This document shows, piece after piece, positions 28,091 to 40,346 of a stretch of 64,000 nt of DNA. This stretch comes from Cercis canadensis (lineage: Eukaryota; Streptophyta; Magnoliopsida; Fabales; Fabaceae): positions 241,812 to 305,811 of the forward strand of contig QAOA01000253.1 of assembly GCA_003255065.1 (NCBI GenBank). Direction: 5' to 3'. Positions within the stretch are counted from its first letter, which is position 1; every line of letters starts with the position of its first letter. The position numbers were made by a program, and so were the translations under genes. The notes under the pieces were generated by a model. The model searched no databases, had not been told where the DNA came from, and saw nothing but the letters and a program-made list of their open reading frames with translations.

Positions 28091-28313
28091 ACTAAAAAAA
28101 AGTACCATTAGACCTCAACCATATTAACACCTTTTTTAAGTTATTTAAAATTTAAAACTGATTATTATGGAAAAATAACCTCTTCGAGCACAAAATCAAA
28201 CNACTAAAAAAAAGTACCATTAAACCTCAACCTTATTAACACATTTTTTAAGTTATTTAAAATTTAAAACTGATTATTATGGAAAAATAACCTCTTCGAG
28301 CACAAAATCAAAC
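28091..28313. repeat. Tandem duplication with N at the junction
   Basis: Two 111-base units, 28091-28201 and 28203-28313, match at all but about three positions and are separated only by N at 28202. The second unit returns to unique sequence directly after its end. This is the pattern of two overlapping contig ends, possibly from two haplotypes, laid side by side. Confidence 0.85.
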
Positions 28314-28470
28314 ATTACTAATTTCTCCCGAGTAATTAAAAAATAACCATATTTTTTTTTTGTGGTTGAAACCTCTAAAGCTGTGTGAAAAATATGAAGA
28401 AATTCAAATATGCATTTTCTTGATAATATTTCCAGTATTAAAAAATATGCGTTTAATCATACAACTATTG

Positions 28471-28500
28471 TTTTTTTTTTTTTTTTTTTTTTTTTTTTTN
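28471..28500. repeat. T homopolymer ending in N
   Basis: A run of about 29 T ending in a single N at 28500, which suggests a sequencing or assembly stop in the homopolymer. Confidence 0.9.
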
Positions 28501-30223
28501 TCAAGACAAAACAAATTTTTAATTTTTATACTATTGTAAAAATCTCAAAAATATTAAATCTCTCACTATAAGTCACATTCTCAAATTGTTAATAAAATTT
28601 GAATTCATTTATGAATTTTACCAAAAACTAATTATTTTGACATATATTGTATAACTAAATTTTTTAAGATATTGTTATACCTTCAGCTTCAAGTAAATTT
28701 TACCCTTATGATAAATGAGGTGAAGCCAACAAAAATTGGTTTAATCAATAAAAATCAAATTACTTTACTTGTAAAGCCTAAACTTAAATCCTACTTCGAG
28801 TAGTCTCCTGAGACTTATGACATGTCCTGATCTTTAAATGAAATAACTTCCTTTCACCCTAAATTTTTGTTAATAAAAAAAGAGAAAAAAAAAAAAGTGA
28901 AGTAACTTAGGACTTCCCGAATCAAAATGCTTGTTTTATTTATTTTTTGTTGCATAAAACAGCCTGCTCTACAAATAGATTCAAACCAATTTTGGACAAT
29001 CCTTTTCATCAATAACTAAAACAATTTCGTCATATTTTACCCACCACTACAATAATAGAATACAAGCATTCATATTACTACATCTTCATTCTCACAAACT
29101 GCTGGGCACTACCTTAACAACACACAAGCAGATAATATAAGAAAATCTCTTTATCCATGTCACATTGCTGATCAAGAAATCATGCCTACCATCTTCAACA
29201 TGAGATAAACCTACAAATTTGGAAACATGGAGATGCCTTGGTGCAAAATCAAGGCCCCAAAGTTCTATGAACATGTTTTAGTGCCGAAGTGCCTGCAACT
29301 GAACTCGTCAGTTTGGAAGTATTTTAGGCACCAAATTTTTAGATGTACTATTTTAAGCTCAAATTGTAGATTTTGCTTGGATATTAGCCAGATACAATGA
29401 AAGGACAAAAAAGAAATACATAATTGAAGATTCCTTCAATAGATATACGGGCCAATGAAATGGGAAAATTAACTTTAGGGGGAAAGAGTGGGGGAACTAG
29501 CCCCCCAAGCAGCAGAAATTTCTGCAAACGTGGGAACAGAGGCGAACTACAAAACTGAAACCAACCTGCAGGTTTAGAAATATACAAGAATTAACTTCAA
29601 TCAAGAGTAGGACAAACATGGAAGTTGAAAAATCCACCATCCACAAGTTGATATCCTGCCATATCCTGCTTCCTTTGTCGTACCCTAGTTTACAAATAGA
29701 ACATACAGCACAAACATTAGGAGATGCAAGAGGTGACGGAAGCATATCTGAAAAAGATTGAATTATGAAGGAAAACAAACTGCAAGTAATACAACTGACT
29801 TCGACACAATTGTACCATTTTTTCTAGATAGAACAGGTGGTATATAGTATTCTAACTAGTTTTCTGAAGAAATAAGAATTCCAAACACCTTATTTTTGAG
29901 GATCGAAGCATTGGATATGCAAAGACCAGATACAACTTGTGACGTCTCAGTCATGGCATTCACCAAAACATTTTGTTCCCTGATAAGCCTTTCATAATAT
30001 GCATATCTTAGTTGAAGCACATAAATGACCTAGTCCATAGTAGTTAATAGTGGCCCAAAGTCAGCCTACGACGCAAAGCTAACCTATCCATATAAATGCT
30101 TTACTAAATAGAAATCAACTTGCAGGACCCCTCATTTTCGACACACACAAAGAGACAGAGTGAGAGATTACCAAGTTCACAAAATTGTTGTGATTTCAAA
30201 TAATGCCATACACAAAGCGTCCC

Positions 30224-33200
30224 CTAGAGAGCCAAAAAGTCTATCTCATCTGAGCTTTCCTCATAAATCACATAATTGGCATCTTGACCATCCTCATTGC
30301 CACTACCCTGATCACTATTATAACTGCTTTCAGATGTACTCATAAAAATTGATCCATCTGAAGTATGACTGCTCAATTGCGATGGCAGACTTATATCACT
30401 GTTCATCTCGGCATCAAATGTCTCAATGTAACTGCAACAAAATCCAGAATTCCAAAGATTGGCAACAATGCAGAAAGACAAATAAAAAAAAAAAAACCCT
30501 TCTACCTGCAAATATAAAGCTCAGTGCATCAAATACTCAATAATTTGAAAATTAACTAACCTGCCTTCTGATGGGTATTCAGCTAGTAAGCATATATTGG
30601 GCCTTGCTTCCAAAACCTGCTTTAAAGGCATGATACTGCAGTATAGAACCCAAAATTTGTAATTGAATAGATATTCACAACTTAAGCCATCAAGAAGTTT
30701 AAAATATTGCATCCACTAAAGACAGTCATTACCTAGAGTTGTAGCACCTGTGATACCAGTCACCCTCAGATGCTAAGCCTTCCCTATTGGATATATCCTG
30801 TTTATAGGCAAAAGTAAGAACACAAAGCAAAACCAAGGGTCTAGCTGAAACTTAACTAATACTTTTAAACAATATAACATATTTCTGTGTACCCACAAGA
30901 TGGACAAGGAATTTGAAATCGCCGGAAAGAATTGCTGTTAACAGCCTAGCAACTTCCATCTGCACACAAGGGTTAGCATTTTAGAGGGAATAATTTCAGG
31001 AAGAGCGAACAAATGGATATGTATTATGATCCTCACCTCTTTCAGATGCATGCAGTCCCTTAAAATTAAGACCTCGAGCAAATTTCCACCATTGCTGCTT
31101 CCAAGGTTTCTGGTAAAGAAAAATTGCATATTAAGAGATAACCTTAACGTAAGAATAGAATCTTAAGGAGTCTCGCAAAGTCTTGTTTTAGAATAACTGA
31201 CCTTAAGAAATTTCCAGTGATTGAATAAGATGTTGAAAAATCGACATATTTTAGTTTCCGAAACCCCTACATAGGTACCAGTACACAAACATTTAGCAAT
31301 ATAAAGTAATCTTACAAACCCTGATTGCAAACCACAGTTATAAAACATTAAGATTCTGGCATGAAGAAGACACTATAATGAAAAATAGGAGAATGCCATC
31401 TAGTTTAAGATAACCATCACCCTATTCAAATGAAATTAACAGTCCATAACAGAAATGGCGGTTTAAAACTGCACATCAATAGTATTGCGAGAACCTAATT
31501 CTGCTCCTCCTTTCTCTAAGTAAGTATTTCCATGCACACCAAAATGTACTGTTGCCAAGTCCTTATCCAGACAAATGAACTTAGCATGCTACCCATAGGA
31601 AAGTGAAATGAATTCCATAAACTTTAAATCGAAATCCTTGGACAGTTGTAAACCGTCAGACAGATTATCACACTCCATGAAGTTATGCAAGCTGCAGAAG
31701 TTCACAAACCACCTTAACCTCAGCTCAAGCTGGTTTTCAGGTGCAAGAAGTGCTTAAGAATGGCACTGATACAAATCAAAGTTGAGCAAATATATGGCCA
31801 ACTTGAAGGTTTAAATCCCTCCCCAACCCTCTTCCTTTTCCCAGGCAGATGCTTTGACAAAATTACTAAGAAACATGAAGAACTCAACAGAAACATACAT
31901 CTTTTTATGCATATATCTTATAAAGCAAAATTACCCACTATCATGGGGACAGCCAAAGTTAACTAACTCTTCCAACTCATGTGGAATGAAAAACATGTAT
32001 CAGTTAGTTTAAGTGTGCTGAAACCTTAGTACATTGAAATTTACAAAATTTCCTGAGAACATACCTTAACCAGTATGCGAACTTTACAATCATGCAGCTT
32101 AAACCCTCTCAGAGACAAAGAAGCTAAATGAGGACAATTGTTTACTAGATCAATGCAGGTAGGTGTTTTCAAACTGTCATCTCTACCTGATAATTTAAAA
32201 TGGATAAGTAGAGATATAAAGAGCCTTAAACAGAAAATACAGTTGACAAAATACCATACCTGTTTTTGAAGACTCAAAAAATAAACGCTCGATCAAGTGA
32301 CAGTTCGCACTCACTGACAATAATGTTTGCCTCAATTCAACATGACTAGCAATTAAAAAAAATGAAAAATAACTATCAATAAACATTTGATTAGGGAAAA
32401 ATAAATCTGTTTCTTTTTGGGTAATTGGGAATAAATAAGTGGAAAGTATGTAAAGAAAACAGATACTGATAGATACGAGATGCTCTTAGGATATATGGCA
32501 AATGCATGCCCGAATTGGAAAATTACAATCTTTTTTTTAATTAATGATACCTGTAATACAGCCTAATTATGCCCAATGGAATTGCATGTATTTAAGTTCA
32601 GAAGAAAGCAAATGCAACTTAAACAAAGAGGATACATTTTCTTCTTGTTAAGACATGCTAAGTTAGATATTATTATGTCCACTAGTGGTGAGAAAATACT
32701 TATAATGAAAAGAAGAGAGTAAATAACAGGTGAAGGAAACTAACTTACAGCCCAACAATTTCCAGATCAAGGAGAGAAGGGCAGGATGATAATGCCCCAC
32801 AAAGGGATGCAATATCCATTCTTTCAATATTGTATAAGTGCAACTTCCTCAAAAGAGCCCTACAAAATGAAAATGTGAGTACTAATTTAAAATGAGTCAT
32901 CCACAGGTACTGAAGTCTCAAGTTCAAGAATGACATACCCTGGAGCACCACCCTCTCCACCTAAAGGGTTTAAGCAGGCTCTTGTCAGTACAGACGACTC
33001 TCTCCCTTGTCGAGATCTCTTATCATTCCATGAGAAGTTAGATACATCTACAATAGAGTTTCTGATGGTATAAACCATTGACTGACAAGATCCAGATGAA
33101 GCAGTAGCACCAGGCACCACACCAAGCTTAAGAGACCTTATTAACCAATTAAAACAGATGGACCAGAAAATATAATTAGAGAAAAAGACACCATATCATA

Positions 33201-34809
33201 ATGCATCCTTAAGAAGTTAGTACATATATTAAAATATATGATAGCTACTGAAATTACAAAATATACATGGTAAAACACAGATAGAACCGTAAAACTACTT
33301 CATATGATTAGATGTAGAGCATGCAATAAATCACTGGAGATGAATCAATTATAAAATATACACACCAATGCAGATGAGGCAGGTCAGCAAACCAAATCAT
33401 CCATATACTGGTAGGATAGAAATTGTATCCCATAAACATCAACTAAGCAGTTAACTAAAGTTTCCAGGGAACAAAAGTAAATATAGGATATAAGAATCTA
33501 AGACACAAAAACTCTTACCGTAGGGCCTTTCCAGCTCGATGAATCATAGTGGAAACAACTGCATTGTTAACCTTTGGCACAAGTGTTGTCAAATCAAGAT
33601 TTTCATAGCACACAGGATCGTTAGCACATTTGTTAAACAATGAACAAGTAGCCGCTGCATAGCATAGACTCTGAGTATCAAGCATTGAAAAGACCTGTAT
33701 AGAGCAACATGGGATCCAATCAGACAGAAGGATGTTCAAAACCAAATGTTGTGTTATATGGTGAAAATAATGGTAAAGATAATCTTCCTCCAAAAAGACT
33801 AAGCGTTAGCACCATAAACAAGTGTAACCGTTATTTCTATACAATACAACAAGCAAAGCATGCATTATTCTCCATAGGTACTTTATTCCAGCATCCTATG
33901 GAACAGATACTCAGAGAACTCGTATCCAATAATCTTTCTATCGTTATAGCACTCGTGAACCACATGGATAAAATTCCAGAAAGGACTCAACTTTAAAAAG
34001 GTTCAAAAAAATAAAGAAATCAGCCACATAAAATAAGGCTGAAAAGCAACACATCTACTGATTTACCGCCATAAGATAGAAATTAGTTGTCCGCACGATG
34101 GTACATAGAGGGATAATAAAATAAAATAAAACGAATTCAAATTAAACTCGTAATGACCAGCGTTCCATGCATAGCAATACCATTATACATTGCAAAGCAG
34201 TATAAAAATTTAAAAGTATTAAGCCAGGAACTGAAATTGTTATACCCCTCAACTGGTACGTTGCATCCAAATTCCAAAATGACCATAAAATGATAAAATC
34301 ATCATAATGCAACAATGTTAAAATATCAAATTCACACAGAGTGAGGAAGGAGGGGACAAACAAAAGAAATAAGCTGGCTTAAGAGGCAAACAATATGGGA
34401 AAAAAATCTCAAATTAAAAAAATACAATGCAAATTAAAATCCAGAGATGCACATGATCAACCATGGAATTTAGGTTGCACAAACTTACTTTAATGGTAAG
34501 GTCGGGAGGGAGAGGCCAAGCGAGAGAATTGTGCTTGGAAGCCCGCTTTCTGGAAGAGTGCTTGGCAGCATCAAGAAGCATGGAGCCCATTTTAAGGGCG
34601 CGATCGATGAATAGGGTCTGATCGGAATCTGTGGGCATTGACTCGAGAAGCCTCTCCAAGGAGAGATCAACGGAGAGAGAAGGGAATTCTGAGAGCCCCA
34701 GGAATGTTTCGAGGACATGGTCCACATGGTTGAGGTTTAGGATTCTAGGGTTTTGAGAAGGACAAGGTCGCTTGGCCATTGATGACGGGCTGTGGAGGAG
34801 GGTATCCAT
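30224..34809 (-). CDS. F-box protein with LRR-like repeats
   Basis: Likely substrate receptor of an SCF ubiquitin ligase. Twelve minus-strand exons join in phase: 34809-34489, 33694-33519, 33136-32939, 32859-32749, 32345-32260, 32186-32065, 31266-31202, 31109-31037, 30959-30897, 30797-30733, 30635-30561 and 30431-30224, giving 520 residues. The F-box spans the exon 1/2 boundary: LAWPLPPDLTIK then VFSMLDTQSLCYAAATCSLF. Leucine-rich-repeat-like segments follow: LRKLHLYNIERMDIASLCGA, CPHLASLSLRGFKLHDCKVR, LRKLKY-type and LLEVLILRDCMHLKEV. The C-terminal tail is acidic and Ser-rich (SSYNSDQGSGNEDGQDANYV). I think it corresponds to the F-box/RNI-like gene next to WDR5b in Arabidopsis (At4g02740 region), from memory. 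Its target is unknown. Several exons are only 61-75 bases. Confidence 0.88.
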
Positions 34810-36042
34810 AGCTTTAGCGGGTGGTGGATATCAGAGTGAAATTTCACAGGTTTTGAGAGAGAGAGAGTGAAAGCGAGAGGGGACGGTGTATCACTTTGTA
34901 TTGCCGATTTATGTACGGACGACGTATTCGAGTGCCAAGTGCTGTCTACTTTAGGACACGTGACCTATGGTAATTGATTGACGCGCCTGCAGATGTACAC
35001 TCATTGGTAAATTTAGCGAAGCTGCATCCTATTTCGGTGTTTTTATTAATAATTTGTTCCCCTTCTCTCACCAATCTGGACAAATACATAAATGACGACA
35101 AAATAAAATAAATAAACATAAACAAATAAAAACTAATAGGACCAACTTTTGCTTTTTGTTGGGATGTTTACTGTCCATCAACTTACAAAATCATGATACA
35201 AGAGTCAATTTGATTAGTGCTGCCATGACAAAATAAATTTCTTAGTTGAGTACGTCGTGGTGTCAAGATATTGTTACAAGTTGTTCTAAAAGAAGAATAT
35301 GTCAAGAAAATAAAGCAGATTTTTCCCCTTCATTTATAATCTTCACTGCTTTCCCACAGCTGTTCTAGGGAAAGTCAAATTGCAAGAATGTTTGCGCATT
35401 GTTTTTGGAGAAAATCCCTGAACAATGATGAATTGGTGGAACTAGAGACAATAATAATATAAAGACGAACTGGTTTAGGTGATTCAACAAAATTTGGTTA
35501 AGTTCATTTTTATTCACTTTTATTAATCATATCCAGATCATTATTCTTATTTTGAACTTCCATTACTGTCTAATTTCATCTTATGAGATAAAGAGACACC
35601 CATGACGAGTTAAAAAGGAATCAAGGATCAAGATCTTGTTAGCAAAAGAGAAAAGAAAATCAAGGATCAAGATGATGATCACAGGGGTAATGGTAAAGTC
35701 ATTGAGTCAAGTCCATGAGAAGAAGAGGCCCAAGTTCTCACAATGAAAATCCAGAATCGATGATGAAGCGTACATGACAGCCCAGATGACACATGAATGT
35801 AAGAGAATAAACGCTGGAAGGGAAGACTGTTAGACGCAATGACTGCTATTTAACAACGTTAGTTAAATTACTAGAACAAAATTCTACGTGTTTTTCCCTA
35901 TTTTAACACGTGCCTTTTTTTACATTCATTTGGGCTTCCAAGCAACATAAACACACTGTATCAAGCAATTAAACATAATTTACATCACATTTACTCTAAC
36001 GAGAGAAAATATGATGTTATTCCAGAGAAGAATCACTAATCT
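34810..36042. other. Spacer between the F-box gene and PRP18
   Basis: Holds the F-box gene leader and promoter (with a short GAGAGAGA tract near 34855) and the PRP18 3-prime flank. No coding sequence is recognised. Confidence 0.55.
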
Positions 36043-39019
36043 CTAGCTCTCTCTTGGAGCAGGCATTATCCGAAGCTTTTCCTCTGATGCCTGAGTAACC
36101 CCAGAAAACCTCTCTTCTGCTAGAAGTGACTGCAAGTCACTGCCATTTGCCAAACTGTTAAACTCAACTGCTTTAGATGGCAATGTTGGGTATCGTCGTT
36201 GGCAAAATGTCATTAATCTCTTGACTGATTGCAAATATTTACGGGTTGTTTCATCATTCATGATGTGAGCTACACTATTGGTGTAGATCTTTTCACGGGC
36301 AGATCTTTCATGAATACCAACCATAGTGACACCAATAGGCCAGGGTGCATTCCCGATGGCCAGCTTGATGTATTGGTCCATTGCAGCCAGATAATCCCGC
36401 TTCATACAGCATTCAACCACCACCAATAGAGCCTGTCGTATATCATCAGGAAGAACCTGAAAATAATATCATGATGACGTATGAGTTAAATGCCTGCAAA
36501 AATATGCAATAAGTATGAACCCAATAAAATTGAACAATTTTATGCTCACAAATTGCAGCAACTAACAAATGAAATGTGTCACTTGAACAATACCCATATA
36601 TTGCAAAAATTCATTGGTCATATCTACGTTTAGTAAACCTGCTGATTGTCATCTATATGTACTGGTGTCATCATAAGAGGACTCAGCCCTACAGTGTCGA
36701 AGATGGTATTGGTGAAAAGAGAACAAGAAAGAGTAAAGAGGTGGGATTACTTTACCAGTAATACCTCATCATATTCGGTTGTCAGTGTCACCTATATGTA
36801 CATCCTTGCACTGGTCAGTTTGCGTAATTGCACACGGTTAAACTCATGAATTCATAATAGAAAAGTTTTCCCAAAATTTATATGACACTGTCATTAGGGT
36901 TGTAAAAATAAAAATAAAAAAACTACACAAATGGAGAAATGATGAGTCACTCCCGAAATCTAATTATCTAAATTATCCACCATTGGTGCCATGAAATAAA
37001 GGAGGATGAGTGCACATTCAACGGGTAAGACGTAAAGACGTTTGAAAACCTACTCATAATATATAGCCTCCAATCTGCAAATGCTATTGCTCGCCAGACA
37101 ACTCTTTTTATTAGCCTTGCACTTGCACATACAAAACTAATTTGCAAAATAGCACCAACATGTAAAGATTCTGCACTATTAAGTCCGATTCCATGCAACA
37201 CAAAATGGCTGCCCTCAGAGAAGATTCAGTCTATCCCACATTCTTACAAGGAAAAAGCTCAACTTGGTCCCATTTAACTTTCATATTAAAATTTGTACTA
37301 AAATGCTTGCATACCTTTTTTATTTTCCCAAACATGGTGTTTATTCCAACAATTTCCCAAAATAACTCTGAGCATCCTCCAAATCCCATCCCAATTTCTA
37401 TTAAATGGCCCATATTTACTAAACACTACTCAGAGCCATAAGTGGCTCCATTCTCTCCATAACTATTTTGTTTGGCATGGAAATCTTGTATTGAAGTTCT
37501 GAAGCCTTCTAGTCCCAAGGTCCTAATAAAGAACTGGATAACTCGATGTAGAGTAATACAGCCCAATGTTAGGTCCTAGTAATGGTCCTCCCATTCATTC
37601 ACCACCTTACCAACCAAAAACCACGGTGGAATATAGAGTACACTCTTCCCACCACCCCCTTGGATGCCATAAAAATAATTCTCTCAAGATATAGTTTCAA
37701 CAATTTACCATTTCTTGATTCAATTTGTTTTATGTCATCATAGTTAGCTATTTTTGAGCTTAACAACAAATGATGTCAATTAATTGATTACAATTTGAGC
37801 CGTGATATGCGACAAAGATTTCTGCAACTTGTACCAATCAATAAGCATAGAAAATTTTAATTATAATTGCAAATGAATTCTACCTAACATCAGAAATAAA
37901 ATTCTACCTACGGCCTATCCCTCTATCGGACTATTGTGATGTTGTTCTAGAATTCACACACATCCCAGTGATCACGAGATTCACTCTCATATTCTACATG
38001 GATGCTTATAAGTAAGTTTTCAGAAGTGAATGTGCACCAGTATGTCTTTCCTTTACCAAACCAATACCAAGCAAATGGAAGGTCGCTAAGATCTACATAC
38101 AATCCACAACACCAAAAACAGTGGCATTATTTATTCAATTGAAGCAAAGCATATGAACAAATAGAGGATGGGAATTTACCTTCTTCCTGCAAAATTTAAA
38201 AAGCGGATTCAAGTAACGCGCGCACTGCTTGAACGTGGCAACCATAGACTTCCCTTTAGCTGTTCGCTTCTCCGACTCAGGCATCTCATCCAATTCCTGC
38301 TTCCACTCATTCAATAGCCTCTTGAAAAACACGAGAATTTTATCCTCATCACACAATTCCTCAAAATTTGCCTTCATTCGCTTTATATCCTTGTCGGCAT
38401 CAACACCACTGGACCCACCGTCTGCACTCAACTCCTCTTCGCCTCCCCCACCTTCTCCATCCTCCACGGTCCCATCATCTGTCTTTTGCCGCTTCCTCTC
38501 ACTCAAAATCCCAGTCTTCTGCCGCTTCCTCAGTTCAGCAATATCCCGCAAAAAATCGTTGGTTTGCCCCTCGGTCATATCACTGTCCACTTCAAATAAC
38601 CCGGTTTTGAGTACATACTTCATCCGGTCGAGCCTGGCATCATCGTCTTCGCCAAAAAGAGTGACGGGTTGTTTTAGGAACCGGAGGCGGCGAATAACCT
38701 CCTGTTTGGGAAGAACAAGGTTATCGATGTTTTGCTCGTTGGTGAGGGATTTGGAAGTGGTGGAGGTAGATACGGCGGTGTTCGAGGCGATTGAACTGGA
38801 GGGTTTCGAACTGTTGGAAGAGGAGGTTTGGGCGGTTGTGCCGGTGTCGGAGGAAGTGGTCTGCCGCTGAGCTTTAGCTTCCAATTCGCGCTTCTCTTGC
38901 TCACGGATCTTTTGGATCTGTTTCTGTTCGATCTCGGAGCGCTTGAAAACCCTCTTGCCGCCGGTGTCTTGGGCCAAAGCGTGGCGCTTCTTGAGAAGCT
39001 CTTGCTTCAGAAGGTCCAT
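36043..39019 (-). CDS. PRP18: Pre-mRNA-splicing factor 18
   Basis: Second-step splicing factor acting with Slu7 in the spliceosome. Two minus-strand exons, 39019-38180 and 36456-36043, join at codon 280/281 to give 417 residues (about 420 in Arabidopsis). Residues 23-50 are a basic, Glu-rich coiled-coil-like helix. The region at about 101-140 (LVLPKQEVIRRLRFLKQPVT, LFGEDDDARLDRM) is the splicing-factor motif shared with PRP4. Ser/Thr-rich and acidic linkers follow. The Prp18 helical domain runs from about 227 to 375 and carries the highly conserved loop GNAPWPIGVTMVGIHERSAR at 315-334. The single intron is 1.7 kb, GT-AG, with no recognised gene inside. It is head-to-head with NAA20. Confidence 0.96.
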
Positions 39020-40346
39020 CTATAATTTTCTCAAGCCTCCTTTGCACCAGAAAGATTGACGGGTAAGGTAATGGATGGAAAAGATGAAGCGGGCGAACGA
39101 AGATGGGTGATGAGTAACTTAGATGGTGCTCTGCAAGACGCCAAGACCTTTATTGAGGGACGCCGTTTTTAGCCTTAGCTTTTCTTTTTTTTCATTTATA
39201 CGACGAAAGGAGACTTAAAGTAAATTACTCAAATATCTTATTATTAGACTGCTTTTTACTTTTGTTAAATTTTAACAATAAAAGTCTTTTTTTAAAAGAA
39301 ACTTACATTATAATGAAGATTTGTATAAATTTTCAAAAAAAGAATGAACACGTCTATGATTTTATTAATCTCTGGGAAAGGTATAGCCAGGTACTTTTCG
39401 TTATTCATTACATTACATTGGCCTCTCTTCAGGCTTCGATATAATAAACAACTTTTTTTTTTTTTTATTTTAGAAATTACACATATCTTCTTTAATTTAC
39501 AGTCTAGCATAAAAGAAACACGTTGTTAAATTTTCATTTAATTTTAACACAACATAAACCCTTTAATTTTAATTGTAATTGAAGAAAAGTCTATAAATTT
39601 CTTCTTAAATTTTTAAGATCTCTAAGCAACTATAGTTTTTCAATTGGAATAAGGACATTAGTTACATATTTTTAATTTAAATAAATTGTTACATTTTAAA
39701 CTAATTAAGTATTTATCATATTTAAAATCGTTATTTTCAATCATCCTCCTTAATTTTAGTTTTACATCTTATATTTTCCAAAAAGTATTTCATCTCATGA
39801 GATGAAATATTCTCTTCCTCTCAAAACAAAAACAAAAATCTCTTATTCAAATATCTATTACATAAAATTATTGAAATATATAAAAAAAAATTTGTTTTTA
39901 ATTATTAGATAAATAAAACTAATTTGTTAACTAAAAAAAAAGAAATAAAAATTTAAATTTAAAATGTCAACCTATTTAAAATATATATCATTCAAAATTT
40001 AAATGAAAGAACATACTTAGTTGCTTATTCTTAAGTCGTAACCTTGTCTCAATCTCAATTTATTCTCCATATCTTTTTTTCTTTTTCTACGCAAAATTAT
40101 CTCAAACTTTCACGGTAGAGAATGTTTTTATCTGGTTTGATTAGGAAAAGAAAAACAAGAGAACAGTTAAAAGTAAAAAAAAAAAAAGGTGTTTCTTTCT
40201 TTTTAAGTGCTCGCTCGTTTTTATTGTCTTTTTCACCGTGTATGACTGTATTATGACCTTGCCGTCGGGCGTCGGTTCTGAACCTGGATCTTCCTCTTCC
40301 AGCTAGGTAGTGACGCCGGATAGCGAGATAGTGAGGGGTCTTGGAG
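39020..40346. other. Shared upstream region of PRP18 and NAA20
   Basis: A 1.3-kb divergent intergenic region. The first 170 bases next to PRP18 look like its leader; the middle (39200-40080) is extremely AT-rich with A and T runs. Small frames here are not supported as genes. Part of the middle may be decayed transposon sequence, but no ends could be set. Confidence 0.55.

Larger units (their letters stand above)
27684..30223. other. Spacer between WDR5 and the F-box gene
   Basis: The WDR5 upstream region is followed by very AT-rich DNA with a tandem duplication joined by an N (28091-28313), a T run ending in an N (about 28471-28500), and F-box gene 3-prime flank. Open frames on the minus strand at 29092-29778 have no recognisable domain and are not supported as exons. 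Confidence 0.5.

Noticed and set aside
29092-29778. Overlapping minus-strand open frames downstream of the F-box gene
   Set aside because: No domain, no consistent splice link to the F-box exons (which already end in a stop at 30224), and composition like spacer.
36457-38179. Open frames inside the PRP18 intron (for example 36576-36849, 37193-37441)
   Set aside because: They lie wholly in the intron, have no domain, and are of the length expected by chance.
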